A DNA stretch of 8,418 nt. Source: Bordetella parapertussis. GTDB taxonomy: Bacteria; Pseudomonadota; Gammaproteobacteria; Burkholderiales; SG8-41. The translations under genes were made by a program, and so were the position numbers. Positions 1 through 6,588 of this stretch are shown piece by piece. The notes beneath the pieces were generated by a model that had not been told where the DNA came from, ran no database searches, and was given only the letters and a program-made list of their open reading frames with translations. Location of the stretch: positions 1 through 8,418 of the forward strand of contig CAMBSS010000175.1 in NCBI GenBank assembly GCA_945870465.1, read 5' to 3'. Within the stretch, counting starts at the first letter, position 1. Every line of letters begins with the position of its first letter.

Positions 1-1
1 G

Positions 2-541
2 GCCTTGCACGCGCGCGGAGTGAAACGCGTGCTCGCCATTGCGGCCGTCGGCGGCATCCGCAAAGACCTCGCGCCCGGTGTATTGGTGGTTCCCGACCAG
101 ATCATCGACTACACGCACGGGCGGTCAGGCACTTTTTTTGTGCTCGCCGATCGCGGCGTGCAGCACGTTGATTTCACGCTGCCGTATACTGCGGCCGTGC
201 GCACGGCGTGCATCAGCGCCGCCCAACGTGCGGGCGAAACGGTGGTCGATGGCGGAGTCTATGCCGCAACCCAGGGGCCGCGCCTGGAAACTGCCGCGGA
301 GGTCAATCGGCTTGAGCGCGATGGCGCCGACATAGTGGGCATGACCGGCATGCCGGAAGCGGTGCTCGCGCGCGAAATCGGCTTGTCTTACGCCACGCTG
401 GCAATCGTCGTCAATCATGCGGCCGGCCGCGGCGCGAGCGCAGCAGGCATCACGACGGAAGACATGACGGCGATATTGCAGCAGGCGACGGGCAGGGTGC
501 AACGCATACTCGAACAAATGGTGAAAGCGGATGGCGGTTAG
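2..541 (+). CDS. mtnP: S-methyl-5'-thioinosine / purine nucleoside phosphorylase, 5'-truncated by window edge
   Basis: This is the C-terminal 179 residues of a PNP/MTAP-family phosphorylase, read from the first complete codon. The family is usually about 245 residues, so roughly 65 N-terminal residues, including the phosphate-binding glycine motif, lie outside the window. The family cleaves methylthio-nucleosides or purine nucleosides with phosphate, giving a free base and a (methylthio)ribose-1-phosphate for methionine and purine salvage in the cytoplasm. Counting from the TTG at 5, visible marks are [12 protein letters not shown] at 14-25, the block GPRLETAAE at 91-99, and the methionine-containing substrate segment [12 protein letters not shown] at 113-124. 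The segment NHAAG at 137-141 places Asn where adenosine-type MTAPs have Asp (DYDCW). Asn at this site is typical of 6-oxopurine enzymes, so methylthioinosine or hypoxanthine/guanine nucleosides are the likelier substrates. Its stop overlaps the def start by 11 bases, implying cotranscription. The family is clear; the exact substrate is inferred. Confidence 0.85.
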   Translation, partial: ALHARGVKRVLAIAAVGGIRKDLAPGVLVVPDQIIDYTHGRSGTFFVLADRGVQHVDFTLPYTAAVRTACISAAQRAGETVVDGGVYAATQGPRLETAAEVNRLERDGADIVGMTGMPEAVLAREIGLSYATLAIVVNHAAGRGASAAGITTEDMTAILQQATGRVQRILEQMVKADGG

Positions 542-1064
542 AGAAGTCTTGAGAATGGGAGATCCGCGCCTGCTTGCGCGCGCGCAGCCGGTCGAAGAAT
601 TCGATACCCCTGAATTGCACGCATTGCTTGCCGACATGCAGGACACGATGGCGGCATTGGACGGCGCGGGACTGGCGGCGCCGCAAATCGGCGTCGGGCT
701 GCAGGTTGTGATATTCGGCGTCGAGCAGAACCCGCGCTATCCCGACGCCGAAGAGGTGCCGCGGACGGTGCTGATCAACCCGACGCTGACGCCGCTGGCC
801 AACGACACCGAGGACGGCTGGGAAGGTTGTCTGTCGGTCCCCGGCATGCGCGGGGTGGTGCCGCGCTACACGCGCCTGCGCTACCAGGGATTCGACCAGT
901 ACGGCAAACCGATAGATCGCAGCGTCGATGCTTTTCACGCGCGTGTCGTGCAGCATGAATGCGATCACCTGATCGGCGTGCTGTACCCGATGCGCATCCG
1001 CGACTTCCGGCAGTTCGGGTTTACCGAGGTGCTGTTTCCTGACGAAGATATCGGGGACGACTGA
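531..1064 (+). CDS. def: Peptide deformylase
   Basis: Encodes a 177-residue metal-dependent deformylase that removes the formyl group from the initiator methionine of nascent chains at the ribosome. All three family motifs are intact: [10 protein letters not shown] at 45-54, EGCLSVPG at 98-105 with metal ligand Cys100, and HECDH at 142-146 with metal ligands His142 and His146 and catalytic Glu143. The length is normal for bacterial enzymes. The ATG at 531 gives the usual N terminus, [12 protein letters not shown]. It lies inside the 3' end of the upstream phosphorylase gene, 11 bases before the end of that frame, and no strong Shine-Dalgarno precedes it. Translational coupling is therefore likely. 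It faces glnD tail to tail across only 25 bases (1065-1089), in which I see no convincing intrinsic terminator. Many genomes carry more than one deformylase gene, so this may not be the only copy. Confidence 0.96.
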   Translation: MAVREVLRMGDPRLLARAQPVEEFDTPELHALLADMQDTMAALDGAGLAAPQIGVGLQVVIFGVEQNPRYPDAEEVPRTVLINPTLTPLANDTEDGWEGCLSVPGMRGVVPRYTRLRYQGFDQYGKPIDRSVDAFHARVVQHECDHLIGVLYPMRIRDFRQFGFTEVLFPDEDIGDD

Positions 1065-1089
1065 GAATCCTGATTCCTGGATCCTGCCC

Positions 1090-3684
1090 TTAAGTCTGTA
1101 ATTCCCGCACCAGGTCGCTTTCAAACTTGATGACTTTTTTCGGATCGCTCAGCGCCGGGCCGTTGATCAGGAACACGTCTTCGGCGCGGTCGCCGAGGGT
1201 ATTGATCTTGGCGGTATACAGGTTGATCTGGTAGTCGACGAGACAGCGGCCGACGCGCGATAGCAGGCCCGGCCGGTCGCCAGCGATGATATTGAGCACT
1301 TTATACAGGCCGCGTTCGTCGGCCGTGATGCTGACTTCGGGCGTGATCGGAAAATGCTTCAGCTGGCGGCTCAAGCGGCCCTGCGCCGGCGGTTCGAGCG
1401 GCGTTTCGTTGGCGAGACGCAGGCCGAGTTCGTGCTCGACATAGCCGATCAGATCGCGGTATTGCGGCTTCTTGTTGTTGGGATCGAGGATAGCGAAGCT
1501 GTCCAGCGCGTAGCCGTGGCGCGTCGTGTAAATCTTGGCGTCTACGATCGAATAGCTGATGCGTTCGAAAAAACTGCAGATGCGCGCGAACAGGTCTTTC
1601 TGGTCGCGCACGTAAATCATGACCTGCAGGCCTTCGCCGGCGGTGGACAGGCGGGCCTTGACCACCGGCACCGGCGTATCGACGCGATAGTTGAGCAGCC
1701 GCGTGTGCCACGCGATTTCTTCGACGTCGTGGCGCAGAAAGTATGAAATGTCGAGCTGCGACCACAGTTTCTCGGCCGCGTCGTCCTTGATTGCGTAGAG
1801 CCTCAGCTTGGCTTTGACCGCGTCCTGACGCTGCTGCAGGTTGCTGTCGGGCGAATGGGTATCGCCGCTCAGGCGGCGGCGCGTCATCAAAAACAGGTCT
1901 TCCAGCAGCTTGGCTTTCCACCCGTTCCAGACTTTGGGGCTGGTGCCGCGTATGTCTGCGACGGTCAATATATACAGCGCGACCAGGTGGCGTTCATCGG
2001 CGACCCGCGCGGTGAACGCGGCGATGACATCGGGGTCGGACAGGTCCTGCTTTTGCGCGGTGGCAGACATCACCAGGTGATTTTCGACCAGCCAGGCGAC
2101 CAACTCGCCGTCGGCGCGCGGCAGGCCGTGCTCGCGGCAAAACCTCAGCGCATCGACTTTACCCAGCAACGAGTGGTCGCCGCCGCGTCCTTTCGCGATG
2201 TCGTGAAACAGCCCCGCGAGATAAAGCAGTTCCGGATGAGCGAAGTCGCTCATCAGGCGGCTGGCGAGCGGGAACTCGTGGGCGAGCTCGGCTACCGCGA
2301 AGCGCCGCAGGTTGCGCACGACGTGGAGGATGTGCTCGTCCACGGTATAGACGTGATACAGGTCGTGCTGCATCTGGCCAACGATGCGTCCGAACGCGGG
2401 AATGTAGCGACCAAGGATGCCGTACTGATTCATGCGTTTGAGCTCGCGGACGACGCGTGACGGGCTGCTCAGGATCTGCATGAACAGTCGGCGGTTTTCC
2501 GGGACGCGCCGGAAAGCGGGATTGATGAGGGGGCTCGCGCGCCACAACGCGCGCAGCGTGACCGCCGTCATGCCTTTCAATTCGTGGCGCTGCTGCAAAA
2601 TGACAAAGGCCTCGAGCATGGCGCTCGGTTCGCGCCGGAAGAGGCCTTCGTCAGTGGCTTCGAGTCGTTCGTTGCGGCTGTGGAAGCGCTCGTTGATTTT
2701 CTGGATGGCGCGGCTGCGTGACGGAAAAATCAGCGTGCCGAGGTTCTGCAGCACTATGGTGTTGAGCTGGCTGATTTCGATCGCGGTGCGGTAAAAGCGC
2801 TGCATCAGGTGCTCGCTCGCGCGGCGATGCGCGGTATCGCGCAGACCCATTTGCGTCGCCAGCGCGGTCTGCACGTCGAAGACAAGGCGTTCCTCGTGTC
2901 GCCGCGCCAGGTAGTGCAGATGTATGCGCAAGTTCTGCAGAAACGCCTCGTGCTTGCGCAGCAATGCGGCTTCGCGGCGCGTGATGATTTCGCGGTTGAC
3001 GAGGTCCGACCAGCGCGTGCCGATGCCGGCTGCCTTGCTGATCCACAATATCGTTTGCAGATCGCGCAGTCCGCCCGCGGTTTCCTTGATGTTGGGCTCG
3101 AGATTGGTGTCGTGGTAGCGCGCGTGGCGCTGCTCCTGCTCGAGTCGCTTGGCCTTGGTGAACTGCGGCGCGTCGAGCTTGCGCAGGAATTCGCGTTCGA
3201 ACTGGCGAAACAGCTTGCGCTCGCCAATGAGCAGCCGTGCTTCGAGCAGGCTGGTCTGGATGGTCACGTCCTGGGCGGAGAGTTCGGCGCACTCGGCGAC
3301 CGTGCGCACGCTGTGCCCGACGTCGAGCCCGATGTCCCACAGCAGGCTGACGAATTGTTCGAGTTTTTCCGTCAGCGCCTCGTCGGCGGTGGCCGGCAGC
3401 AGTATCAGGAGGTCGATGTCGGAATACGGGAACAATTGGCCGCGGCCGTAACCGCCGACCGCGACAAGGGTAACGCCCGCGGGCATGTCGACGTGCTGCC
3501 AAACAGATTTCAGGATGCTGTCGACGAGCTGGCGATGCTCGCGCAGCAGCTTCGGCGCGGAGTGGTGTTCGAGATAGCGCTGGTGCAGCGCGGCGCGATT
3601 TTCGGTGAGCCGCCGCTTCAGCCGCGCGCTGGTCGATTCCGGCACCGCGGGTGTTGCGAGCGGCGGTTGTGCAGTGCTAGCCAT
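1090..3684 (-). CDS. glnD: Bifunctional PII uridylyltransferase / uridylyl-removing enzyme
   Basis: Encodes the nitrogen sensor that uridylylates PII (GlnB/GlnK) when glutamine is low and removes UMP when glutamine is high. Through this it controls glutamine synthetase and nitrogen-regulated transcription. With the start at 3684 the protein is 864 residues; E. coli GlnD is 890. Domains in order: nucleotidyltransferase with GGYGRGQ at 77-83 and catalytic Asp89/Asp91 (SDIDLL); the conserved segment KETAGGLRDLQ at 200-210; an HD phosphohydrolase with His451 (VDEH), His494-Asp495 (FHDIAKGRGGDHS) and His504; and two C-terminal ACT domains at about 686-760 and 793-864, the second with AGDRPGLLSRVG at 801-812. 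All catalytic residues for both activities are present. A farther in-frame ATG at 3750 would add 22 Arg-rich residues read from inside map. The ATG at 3684 is preferred because it overlaps the map stop by 8 bases (ATGGCTAG), a usual coupled arrangement. Its Shine-Dalgarno is weak. Confidence 0.95.
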   Translation of the reverse strand: MASTAQPPLATPAVPESTSARLKRRLTENRAALHQRYLEHHSAPKLLREHRQLVDSILKSVWQHVDMPAGVTLVAVGGYGRGQLFPYSDIDLLILLPATADEALTEKLEQFVSLLWDIGLDVGHSVRTVAECAELSAQDVTIQTSLLEARLLIGERKLFRQFEREFLRKLDAPQFTKAKRLEQEQRHARYHDTNLEPNIKETAGGLRDLQTILWISKAAGIGTRWSDLVNREIITRREAALLRKHEAFLQNLRIHLHYLARRHEERLVFDVQTALATQMGLRDTAHRRASEHLMQRFYRTAIEISQLNTIVLQNLGTLIFPSRSRAIQKINERFHSRNERLEATDEGLFRREPSAMLEAFVILQQRHELKGMTAVTLRALWRASPLINPAFRRVPENRRLFMQILSSPSRVVRELKRMNQYGILGRYIPAFGRIVGQMQHDLYHVYTVDEHILHVVRNLRRFAVAELAHEFPLASRLMSDFAHPELLYLAGLFHDIAKGRGGDHSLLGKVDALRFCREHGLPRADGELVAWLVENHLVMSATAQKQDLSDPDVIAAFTARVADERHLVALYILTVADIRGTSPKVWNGWKAKLLEDLFLMTRRRLSGDTHSPDSNLQQRQDAVKAKLRLYAIKDDAAEKLWSQLDISYFLRHDVEEIAWHTRLLNYRVDTPVPVVKARLSTAGEGLQVMIYVRDQKDLFARICSFFERISYSIVDAKIYTTRHGYALDSFAILDPNNKKPQYRDLIGYVEHELGLRLANETPLEPPAQGRLSRQLKHFPITPEVSITADERGLYKVLNIIAGDRPGLLSRVGRCLVDYQINLYTAKINTLGDRAEDVFLINGPALSDPKKVIKFESDLVRELQT

Positions 3685-4489
3685 GCCCGGCGTTGATAAA
3701 CGCCGGCGGCGGCGGCGCGCCAGCGGACACCGTGAGCACTTCGTAGCCACTTTCGGTAACGAGCACGGTGTGTTCCCACTGCGCGGACAGGCTGTGGTCC
3801 TTCGTCACTATCGTCCAGCCGTCGGCCAATTGGCGGATGCCGGCGCGGCCGGCGTTGATCATGGGCTCGATGGTAAACGTCATGCCGGCTGCGAGTTGCA
3901 TGCCGGTGCCGGGCCGGCCGTAATGCAGGACCTGCGGTTCTTCGTGAAATTTGCGCCCGATGCCGTGGCCGCAGAATTCGCGCACCACGCTGCAGCCATA
4001 GCCTTCGGCGCAGGTCTGGATGGTATGGCCGACATCGCCCAGGCGCGCGCCGGCGCGCACCTCGGCGATGCCGCGCCACATGCATTCGTAAGTGATGTCG
4101 CACAGGCGTTGCGCCTGCACAGCCGGCTGGCCGAGAAAATACATGCGGCTGGTGTCGCCGTGAAAGCCGTCCTTGATCACGGTGACATCGATATTGACGA
4201 TGTCGCCGGTTTTGAGTTTTTTGTCGCCGGGCACGCCATGGCAGACCACGTGATTGACCGAGGTGCAGACCGACTTCGGGTAGGGCTGGTAACCGGGCGG
4301 CGCGTAATTGAGCGGCGCGGGCACGGTGTCCTGCACCTTGACCATGTAGTCGTGGCACAGCCGGTCAATTTCATTGGTGGTGATGCCGGGCTTGACATGC
4401 GGCGTGATGAAATCGAGCACTTCGGAGGCGAGGCGGCCGGCAATGCGCATTTTGGCGATTTCGTCGGCGGTCTTGGGCGGGGCGGTCAT
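3677..4489 (-). CDS. map: Methionine aminopeptidase, type I
   Basis: Encodes a 270-residue type I methionine aminopeptidase, which removes the initiator methionine after deformylation when the second residue is small. The five metal ligands of the pita-bread fold are all present: Asp101 (NIDVTV), Asp112 (FHGDTS), His175 (CGHGIG), Glu208 (TIEPM) and Glu239 (QWEHT). The conserved His84 of VCHGVPGD is also present. Each ligand is offset by four from its E. coli counterpart because of a short insertion around 62-70 (a Pro/Tyr-rich loop). The ATG at 4489 puts KT at residues 6-7 exactly as in E. coli MetAP. An in-frame ATG at 4510 would add seven residues (MYSRTSA). Neither start has a purine-rich Shine-Dalgarno, so the start is uncertain. 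The C terminus carries a Pro-rich tail (APPPPAF at 258-264). The gene is divergent from rpsB and probably the first gene of a map-glnD transcript. Confidence 0.95.
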   Translation of the reverse strand: MTAPPKTADEIAKMRIAGRLASEVLDFITPHVKPGITTNEIDRLCHDYMVKVQDTVPAPLNYAPPGYQPYPKSVCTSVNHVVCHGVPGDKKLKTGDIVNIDVTVIKDGFHGDTSRMYFLGQPAVQAQRLCDITYECMWRGIAEVRAGARLGDVGHTIQTCAEGYGCSVVREFCGHGIGRKFHEEPQVLHYGRPGTGMQLAAGMTFTIEPMINAGRAGIRQLADGWTIVTKDHSLSAQWEHTVLVTESGYEVLTVSAGAPPPPAFINAGHG

Positions 4490-4543
4490 GGCGGAGGTGC
4501 GACTATACATGGAGATTTACTTAATCAAATCAAAAGGAGGCGG

Positions 4544-4572
4544 ATTCTAGTCCAGTTTTCACGCGGCTCCAA
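4544..4572 (-). promoter_or_regulatory. Candidate sigma70 promoter for map-glnD
   Basis: On the minus strand a TAGAAT hexamer (4549-4544, five of six matches to TATAAT) lies 17 bases downstream of TTGGAG (4572-4567, three of six matches to TTGACA). Transcription would begin near 4537, giving a short leader of about 27 bases to the ATG at 4510 or 48 bases to the ATG at 4489. The leader is rich in A and T and contains no Shine-Dalgarno. The hexamers and spacing are read directly; promoter activity is inferred. Confidence 0.5.
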
Positions 4573-4634
4573 ACCCGGGGGCGCCGGGAGTCCGCGGCAT
4601 ACTGCCGGGGCAGGCGCCAGTCCAGATGCTGCGG
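4573..4634. other. GC-rich spacer between divergent promoters
   Basis: This 62-base segment separates the promoters that face map and rpsB. It has no gene. It holds two copies of the palindrome GGCGCC (4580-4585 and 4613-4618) and a tight palindrome CTGCC-GG-GGCAG (4602-4613). A 7-base direct repeat AGTCCAG occurs at 4619-4625, with another copy at 4549-4555 overlapping the map -10 region. These could be binding sites for a shared regulator, but in a GC-rich genome such short repeats may be chance, and I recognise no known operator. Confidence 0.3.
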
Positions 4635-4664
4635 TTGAGCAAAAACCATTAAGGATGATATAAT
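4635..4664 (+). promoter_or_regulatory. Strong sigma70-type promoter for rpsB
   Basis: TTGAGC at 4635-4640 (four of six matches to the -35 consensus) is followed after 18 bases by a perfect TATAAT at 4659-4664. The region around the -10 is a local A/T-rich island (4641-4666) in GC-rich surroundings. Transcription would start near 4671, leaving a leader of about 130 nt before rpsB. A strong promoter fits a ribosomal protein operon. The hexamers are read directly; the start site is inferred from the usual spacing. Confidence 0.8.
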
Positions 4665-4670
4665 TAGTGG

Positions 4671-4801
4671 CTGGTCTGAAACAAGTTCCCCGCTGAATTT
4701 ATGGGGATTTCAGGCCTTAACTCGCACATCCGCCACAAGTCAGGGTGCTCGGCAACGAGTGTACGTGGGTGGATGGAGGCTTAACCCTAACTGGAGATTG
4801 T
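4671..4801 (+). promoter_or_regulatory. Structured 5' leader of rpsB, candidate S2-binding autoregulatory RNA
   Basis: The untranslated leader folds by hand into two hairpins. P1 pairs 4673-4681 with 4708-4716 (9 bp, one G-U) and continues with TCCCC 4687-4691 against GGGGA 4703-4707, leaving a 5-base bulge at 4682-4686. P2 pairs 4727-4736 with 4765-4775 (10 bp, one G-U, G4769 bulged). Inside it is a small hairpin, CTCG-GCAA-CGAG at 4748-4759, closed by a GNRA-type tetraloop and extendable to 4745-4764. The unpaired 4738-4745 can pair with 4785-4792 (seven pairs, one mismatch), forming a possible pseudoknot whose last base abuts the Shine-Dalgarno GGAG at 4793-4796, five bases before the ATG. 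In E. coli, S2 represses its own operon through the rpsB leader. A like role here is inferred from position and structure. Confidence 0.6.
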
Positions 4802-5542
4802 ATGGCAACTACCATGCGTGAAATGCTGGAGTGTGGCGTCCATTTCGGACACCAGACCCGGTATTGGAACCCCAAGATGGCCCCGTTTATCTTCGGCCAT
4901 CGCAACAAAATTCATATTATCAACCTCGAAAAGACGCTCGCCCTGTATCAGGACGCGCTGAAATTCGTGCGCCAGATGACTTCGAACAAGGGCGTCATCA
5001 TGTTCGTCGGCACCAAGCGGCAGGCGCGCGAGATCGTCAAGGAAGAGGCGCTGCGTTGTGGCTCGCCATATGTCGATCATCGCTGGCTGGGCGGCATGCT
5101 GACCAACTACAAGACGGTCAAAGCTTCAATCAAGCGCCTGAAGGACATGGAGGTGATGGCCGAAGACGGTACGTTTGAAAAGCTGGTCAAGAAAGAGGCT
5201 CTCAACTACCAGCGCGAAATCGTCAAGCTCGAGCGCAGCCTGGGCGGCATCAAGGACATGAACGGCCTGCCGGATGCGCTGTTCGTGATCGATGTCGGCT
5301 ATCACAAGGGCGCGGTCGCCGAAGCGAAGAAGCTCGGTATTCCGATCATCGCGGTGGTCGATACCAACCACAATCCGGAAGGCGTCGATTACGTGATTCC
5401 GGGCAACGACGATTCCAGCCGTGCCATCCAGCTGTATGCGCGCGGCGTGGCGGATGCGATTCTGGAAGGACGCAACCAGGTGGTGCAGGAAATCATCAGC
5501 GACGAAGAGTTCGTCGAGGTAGAGGACGCTCCAGCAAAGTAA
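4802..5542 (+). CDS. rpsB: 30S ribosomal protein S2
   Basis: Encodes a 246-residue S2, a late-assembling small-subunit protein that sits at the back of the 30S head-body junction and is needed for stable binding of S1. Family marks are [20 protein letters not shown] near the N terminus, [60 protein letters not shown], and [11 protein letters not shown] followed by [11 protein letters not shown]. The ATG at 4802 has a clear Shine-Dalgarno, GGAG at 4793-4796, and matches the usual S2 N terminus. An in-frame GTG at 4745 would add 19 non-conserved residues out of the structured leader and is not used here. The acidic C-terminal tail ([14 protein letters not shown]) is ordinary for the family. It is the first gene of the operon, downstream of a strong promoter and leader and upstream of a terminator. 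Confidence 0.98.
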   Translation: MATTMREMLECGVHFGHQTRYWNPKMAPFIFGHRNKIHIINLEKTLALYQDALKFVRQMTSNKGVIMFVGTKRQAREIVKEEALRCGSPYVDHRWLGGMLTNYKTVKASIKRLKDMEVMAEDGTFEKLVKKEALNYQREIVKLERSLGGIKDMNGLPDALFVIDVGYHKGAVAEAKKLGIPIIAVVDTNHNPEGVDYVIPGNDDSSRAIQLYARGVADAILEGRNQVVQEIISDEEFVEVEDAPAK

Positions 5543-5555
5543 CCGAGGCAAACCC

Positions 5556-5582
5556 AAAAAGGGGCGTCAGCCCCTTTTTTTT
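5556..5582 (+). terminator. Intrinsic terminator / attenuator between rpsB and tsf
   Basis: GGGGC (5561-5565) and GCCCC (5570-5574) form a perfect stem with a GTCA loop, followed by eight T (5575-5582). An A-tract at 5556-5560 extends the pairing with the T run. It begins 13 bases after the rpsB stop. This is a textbook rho-independent terminator. Because tsf has no clear promoter of its own in the following 100 bases, it probably acts as a partial attenuator that lowers transcription of tsf and later genes relative to rpsB. A terminator-like attenuator is also known between rpsB and tsf in E. coli. Confidence 0.92.
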
Positions 5583-5682
5583 AAGCAGCACCGGAGCAGC
5601 GGTGCGGCGGCCTCGCGCTGGTTGGGCGCAGGACGCAGCAGATGAAAATTGAAGTGTAATTTTTAAAAAGCTTGGAGTGGAA
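5583..5682 (+). other. rpsB-tsf spacer with hairpin and weak -10-like element
   Basis: This untranslated spacer follows the T-run of the terminator. It contains a 6-bp hairpin, GCACCG (5588-5593) with CGGTGC (5600-5605), which has no T-tract. Near tsf it turns A/T-rich (5644-5670). TGTAAT at 5655-5660 matches five of six bases of a -10 box, but no acceptable -35 lies 16-18 bases upstream, so a separate tsf promoter is only a weak possibility. The tsf Shine-Dalgarno GGAG is at 5674-5677, five bases before the ATG. Confidence 0.45.
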
Positions 5683-6585
5683 ATGGCGGAAATCACCGCA
5701 GGTATGGTCAGGGAATTGCGCGACAAGACCGACGCGCCGATGATGGAATGCAAAAAAGCGTTGACTGAGGCGGGCGGAGATCTCGTCAAGGCTGAAGATA
5801 TTCTGCGCGTCAAACTCGGCAACAAGGCGAGCAAGGCGTCGTCGCGGGTAGCCGCGGAGGGTATCGTTGCAGTGTTCGTGTCGGCGGACGGCAAATTGGG
5901 CTCGATGCTCGAGGTCAATTGCGAAACCGACTTCGTGGCCAAGAACGAGGACTTTCTCGGGTTTGCGAAAAAAGCGGCGGAACTGGTTGCCGCTAAAAAT
6001 CCCGCCGACGTCGCCGCGCTGTCCGCGTTGCCGCTCGACGGCTCCAGCGTGGAAGCAGTGCGTACGGCGCTGGTCGGCAAAATCGGCGAGAACGTTTCGC
6101 TGCGGCGCTTCGCGTGCGTGGCGGCGGTCGGCAAGCTGGCGACATACATTCACGGCGGCGCCAAGGTCGGCGTGCTGATCGACATCGCCGGTGGCGATGA
6201 CGCGTTGGCCAAAGACATTGCGATGCACATTGCCGCGATCAAGCCGATGGCGCTGTCGAAAGAGGGCATTCCCGCCGACCTTATCAAGCGCGAGCGCGAT
6301 ATCGCGGCGGCCAAGGCGGCAGAATCGGGTAAGCCGGCGAATATCGTCGAGAAAATGGTCGAAGGCAGCGTGCAGAAGATCCTCAAGGAAAAGACCCTGC
6401 TGGGCCAGCCGTTCGTCAAGGACGACAAGCAGACCGTCGAACAGGTACTGAAGAGCAAGGGCGCGCAGGTTCACGCCTTTTATCTGTACGTCGTCGGCGA
6501 AGGCATGGAGAAGCGCAAGGACGATTTTGTCGCCGAGGTCATGGCCCAGGCGAGCAAGGCCGGCAAGGAAGCGCAGCCCAACTGA
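5683..6585 (+). CDS. tsf: Translation elongation factor Ts
   Basis: Encodes a 300-residue EF-Ts, the nucleotide exchange factor that releases GDP from EF-Tu so that it can reload with GTP and aminoacyl-tRNA. The N-terminal UBA-like domain (about 1-50) has [16 protein letters not shown] at 12-27. The conserved EF-Tu-contacting segment [10 protein letters not shown] is at 82-91, followed by the two-part core and C-terminal module. The wording of the N-terminal domain is of the betaproteobacterial kind. At 300 residues it is slightly longer than E. coli EF-Ts (283). The ATG at 5683 is chosen because it gives MAEITAGMV, the usual start, with GGAG five bases upstream. A GTG at 5677 overlaps that Shine-Dalgarno and would add only two residues. 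The gene lies behind a terminator and three bases before pyrH, so its level probably depends on read-through from rpsB. Confidence 0.98.
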   Translation: MAEITAGMVRELRDKTDAPMMECKKALTEAGGDLVKAEDILRVKLGNKASKASSRVAAEGIVAVFVSADGKLGSMLEVNCETDFVAKNEDFLGFAKKAAELVAAKNPADVAALSALPLDGSSVEAVRTALVGKIGENVSLRRFACVAAVGKLATYIHGGAKVGVLIDIAGGDDALAKDIAMHIAAIKPMALSKEGIPADLIKRERDIAAAKAAESGKPANIVEKMVEGSVQKILKEKTLLGQPFVKDDKQTVEQVLKSKGAQVHAFYLYVVGEGMEKRKDDFVAEVMAQASKAGKEAQPN

Positions 6586-6588
6586 GCC

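Noticed and set aside
1065..1089. Possible bidirectional terminator between def and glnD (GAATC-CT-GATTC at 1065-1076, BamHI-like GGATCC, repeated TCCTG)
   Set aside because: The palindrome has a 2-base loop and there is no T-run on either strand, so it does not qualify as an intrinsic terminator.
2809..3696. Open frame on the plus strand antisense to glnD (about 295 codons), and similar ones at 1855-2460
   Set aside because: They mirror intact glnD coding sequence whose domains and catalytic residues are fully accounted for. No ribosome site or family match supports them.
3685..3750. 22-codon N-terminal extension of glnD from an ATG at 3750
   Set aside because: It lies wholly inside the conserved map frame, is a run of basic residues typical of out-of-frame GC-rich DNA, and the ATG at 3684 gives a normal coupled start.
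4533..4542. Perfect Shine-Dalgarno-like AGGAGG on the plus strand
   Set aside because: No ATG, GTG or TTG follows at a suitable distance, and the strand here is upstream of the rpsB promoter. It is probably chance.
3605..4663. Open frame on the plus strand antisense to map and the map promoter (about 352 codons)
   Set aside because: It is the complement of map coding sequence, crosses the divergent promoter region, ends within the rpsB -10 box, and has no recognisable domain.
4745..4801. In-frame 19-codon N-terminal extension of rpsB from a GTG at 4745
   Set aside because: The extra residues are not found in S2 proteins, they come from the structured leader, and the ATG at 4802 has its own well-placed Shine-Dalgarno.
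5622..5660. Promoter for tsf (TTGGGC at 5622-5627 or TGTAAT at 5655-5660)
   Set aside because: The two elements are 27 bases apart, too far to act together, and neither has an acceptable partner at 16-18 bases.
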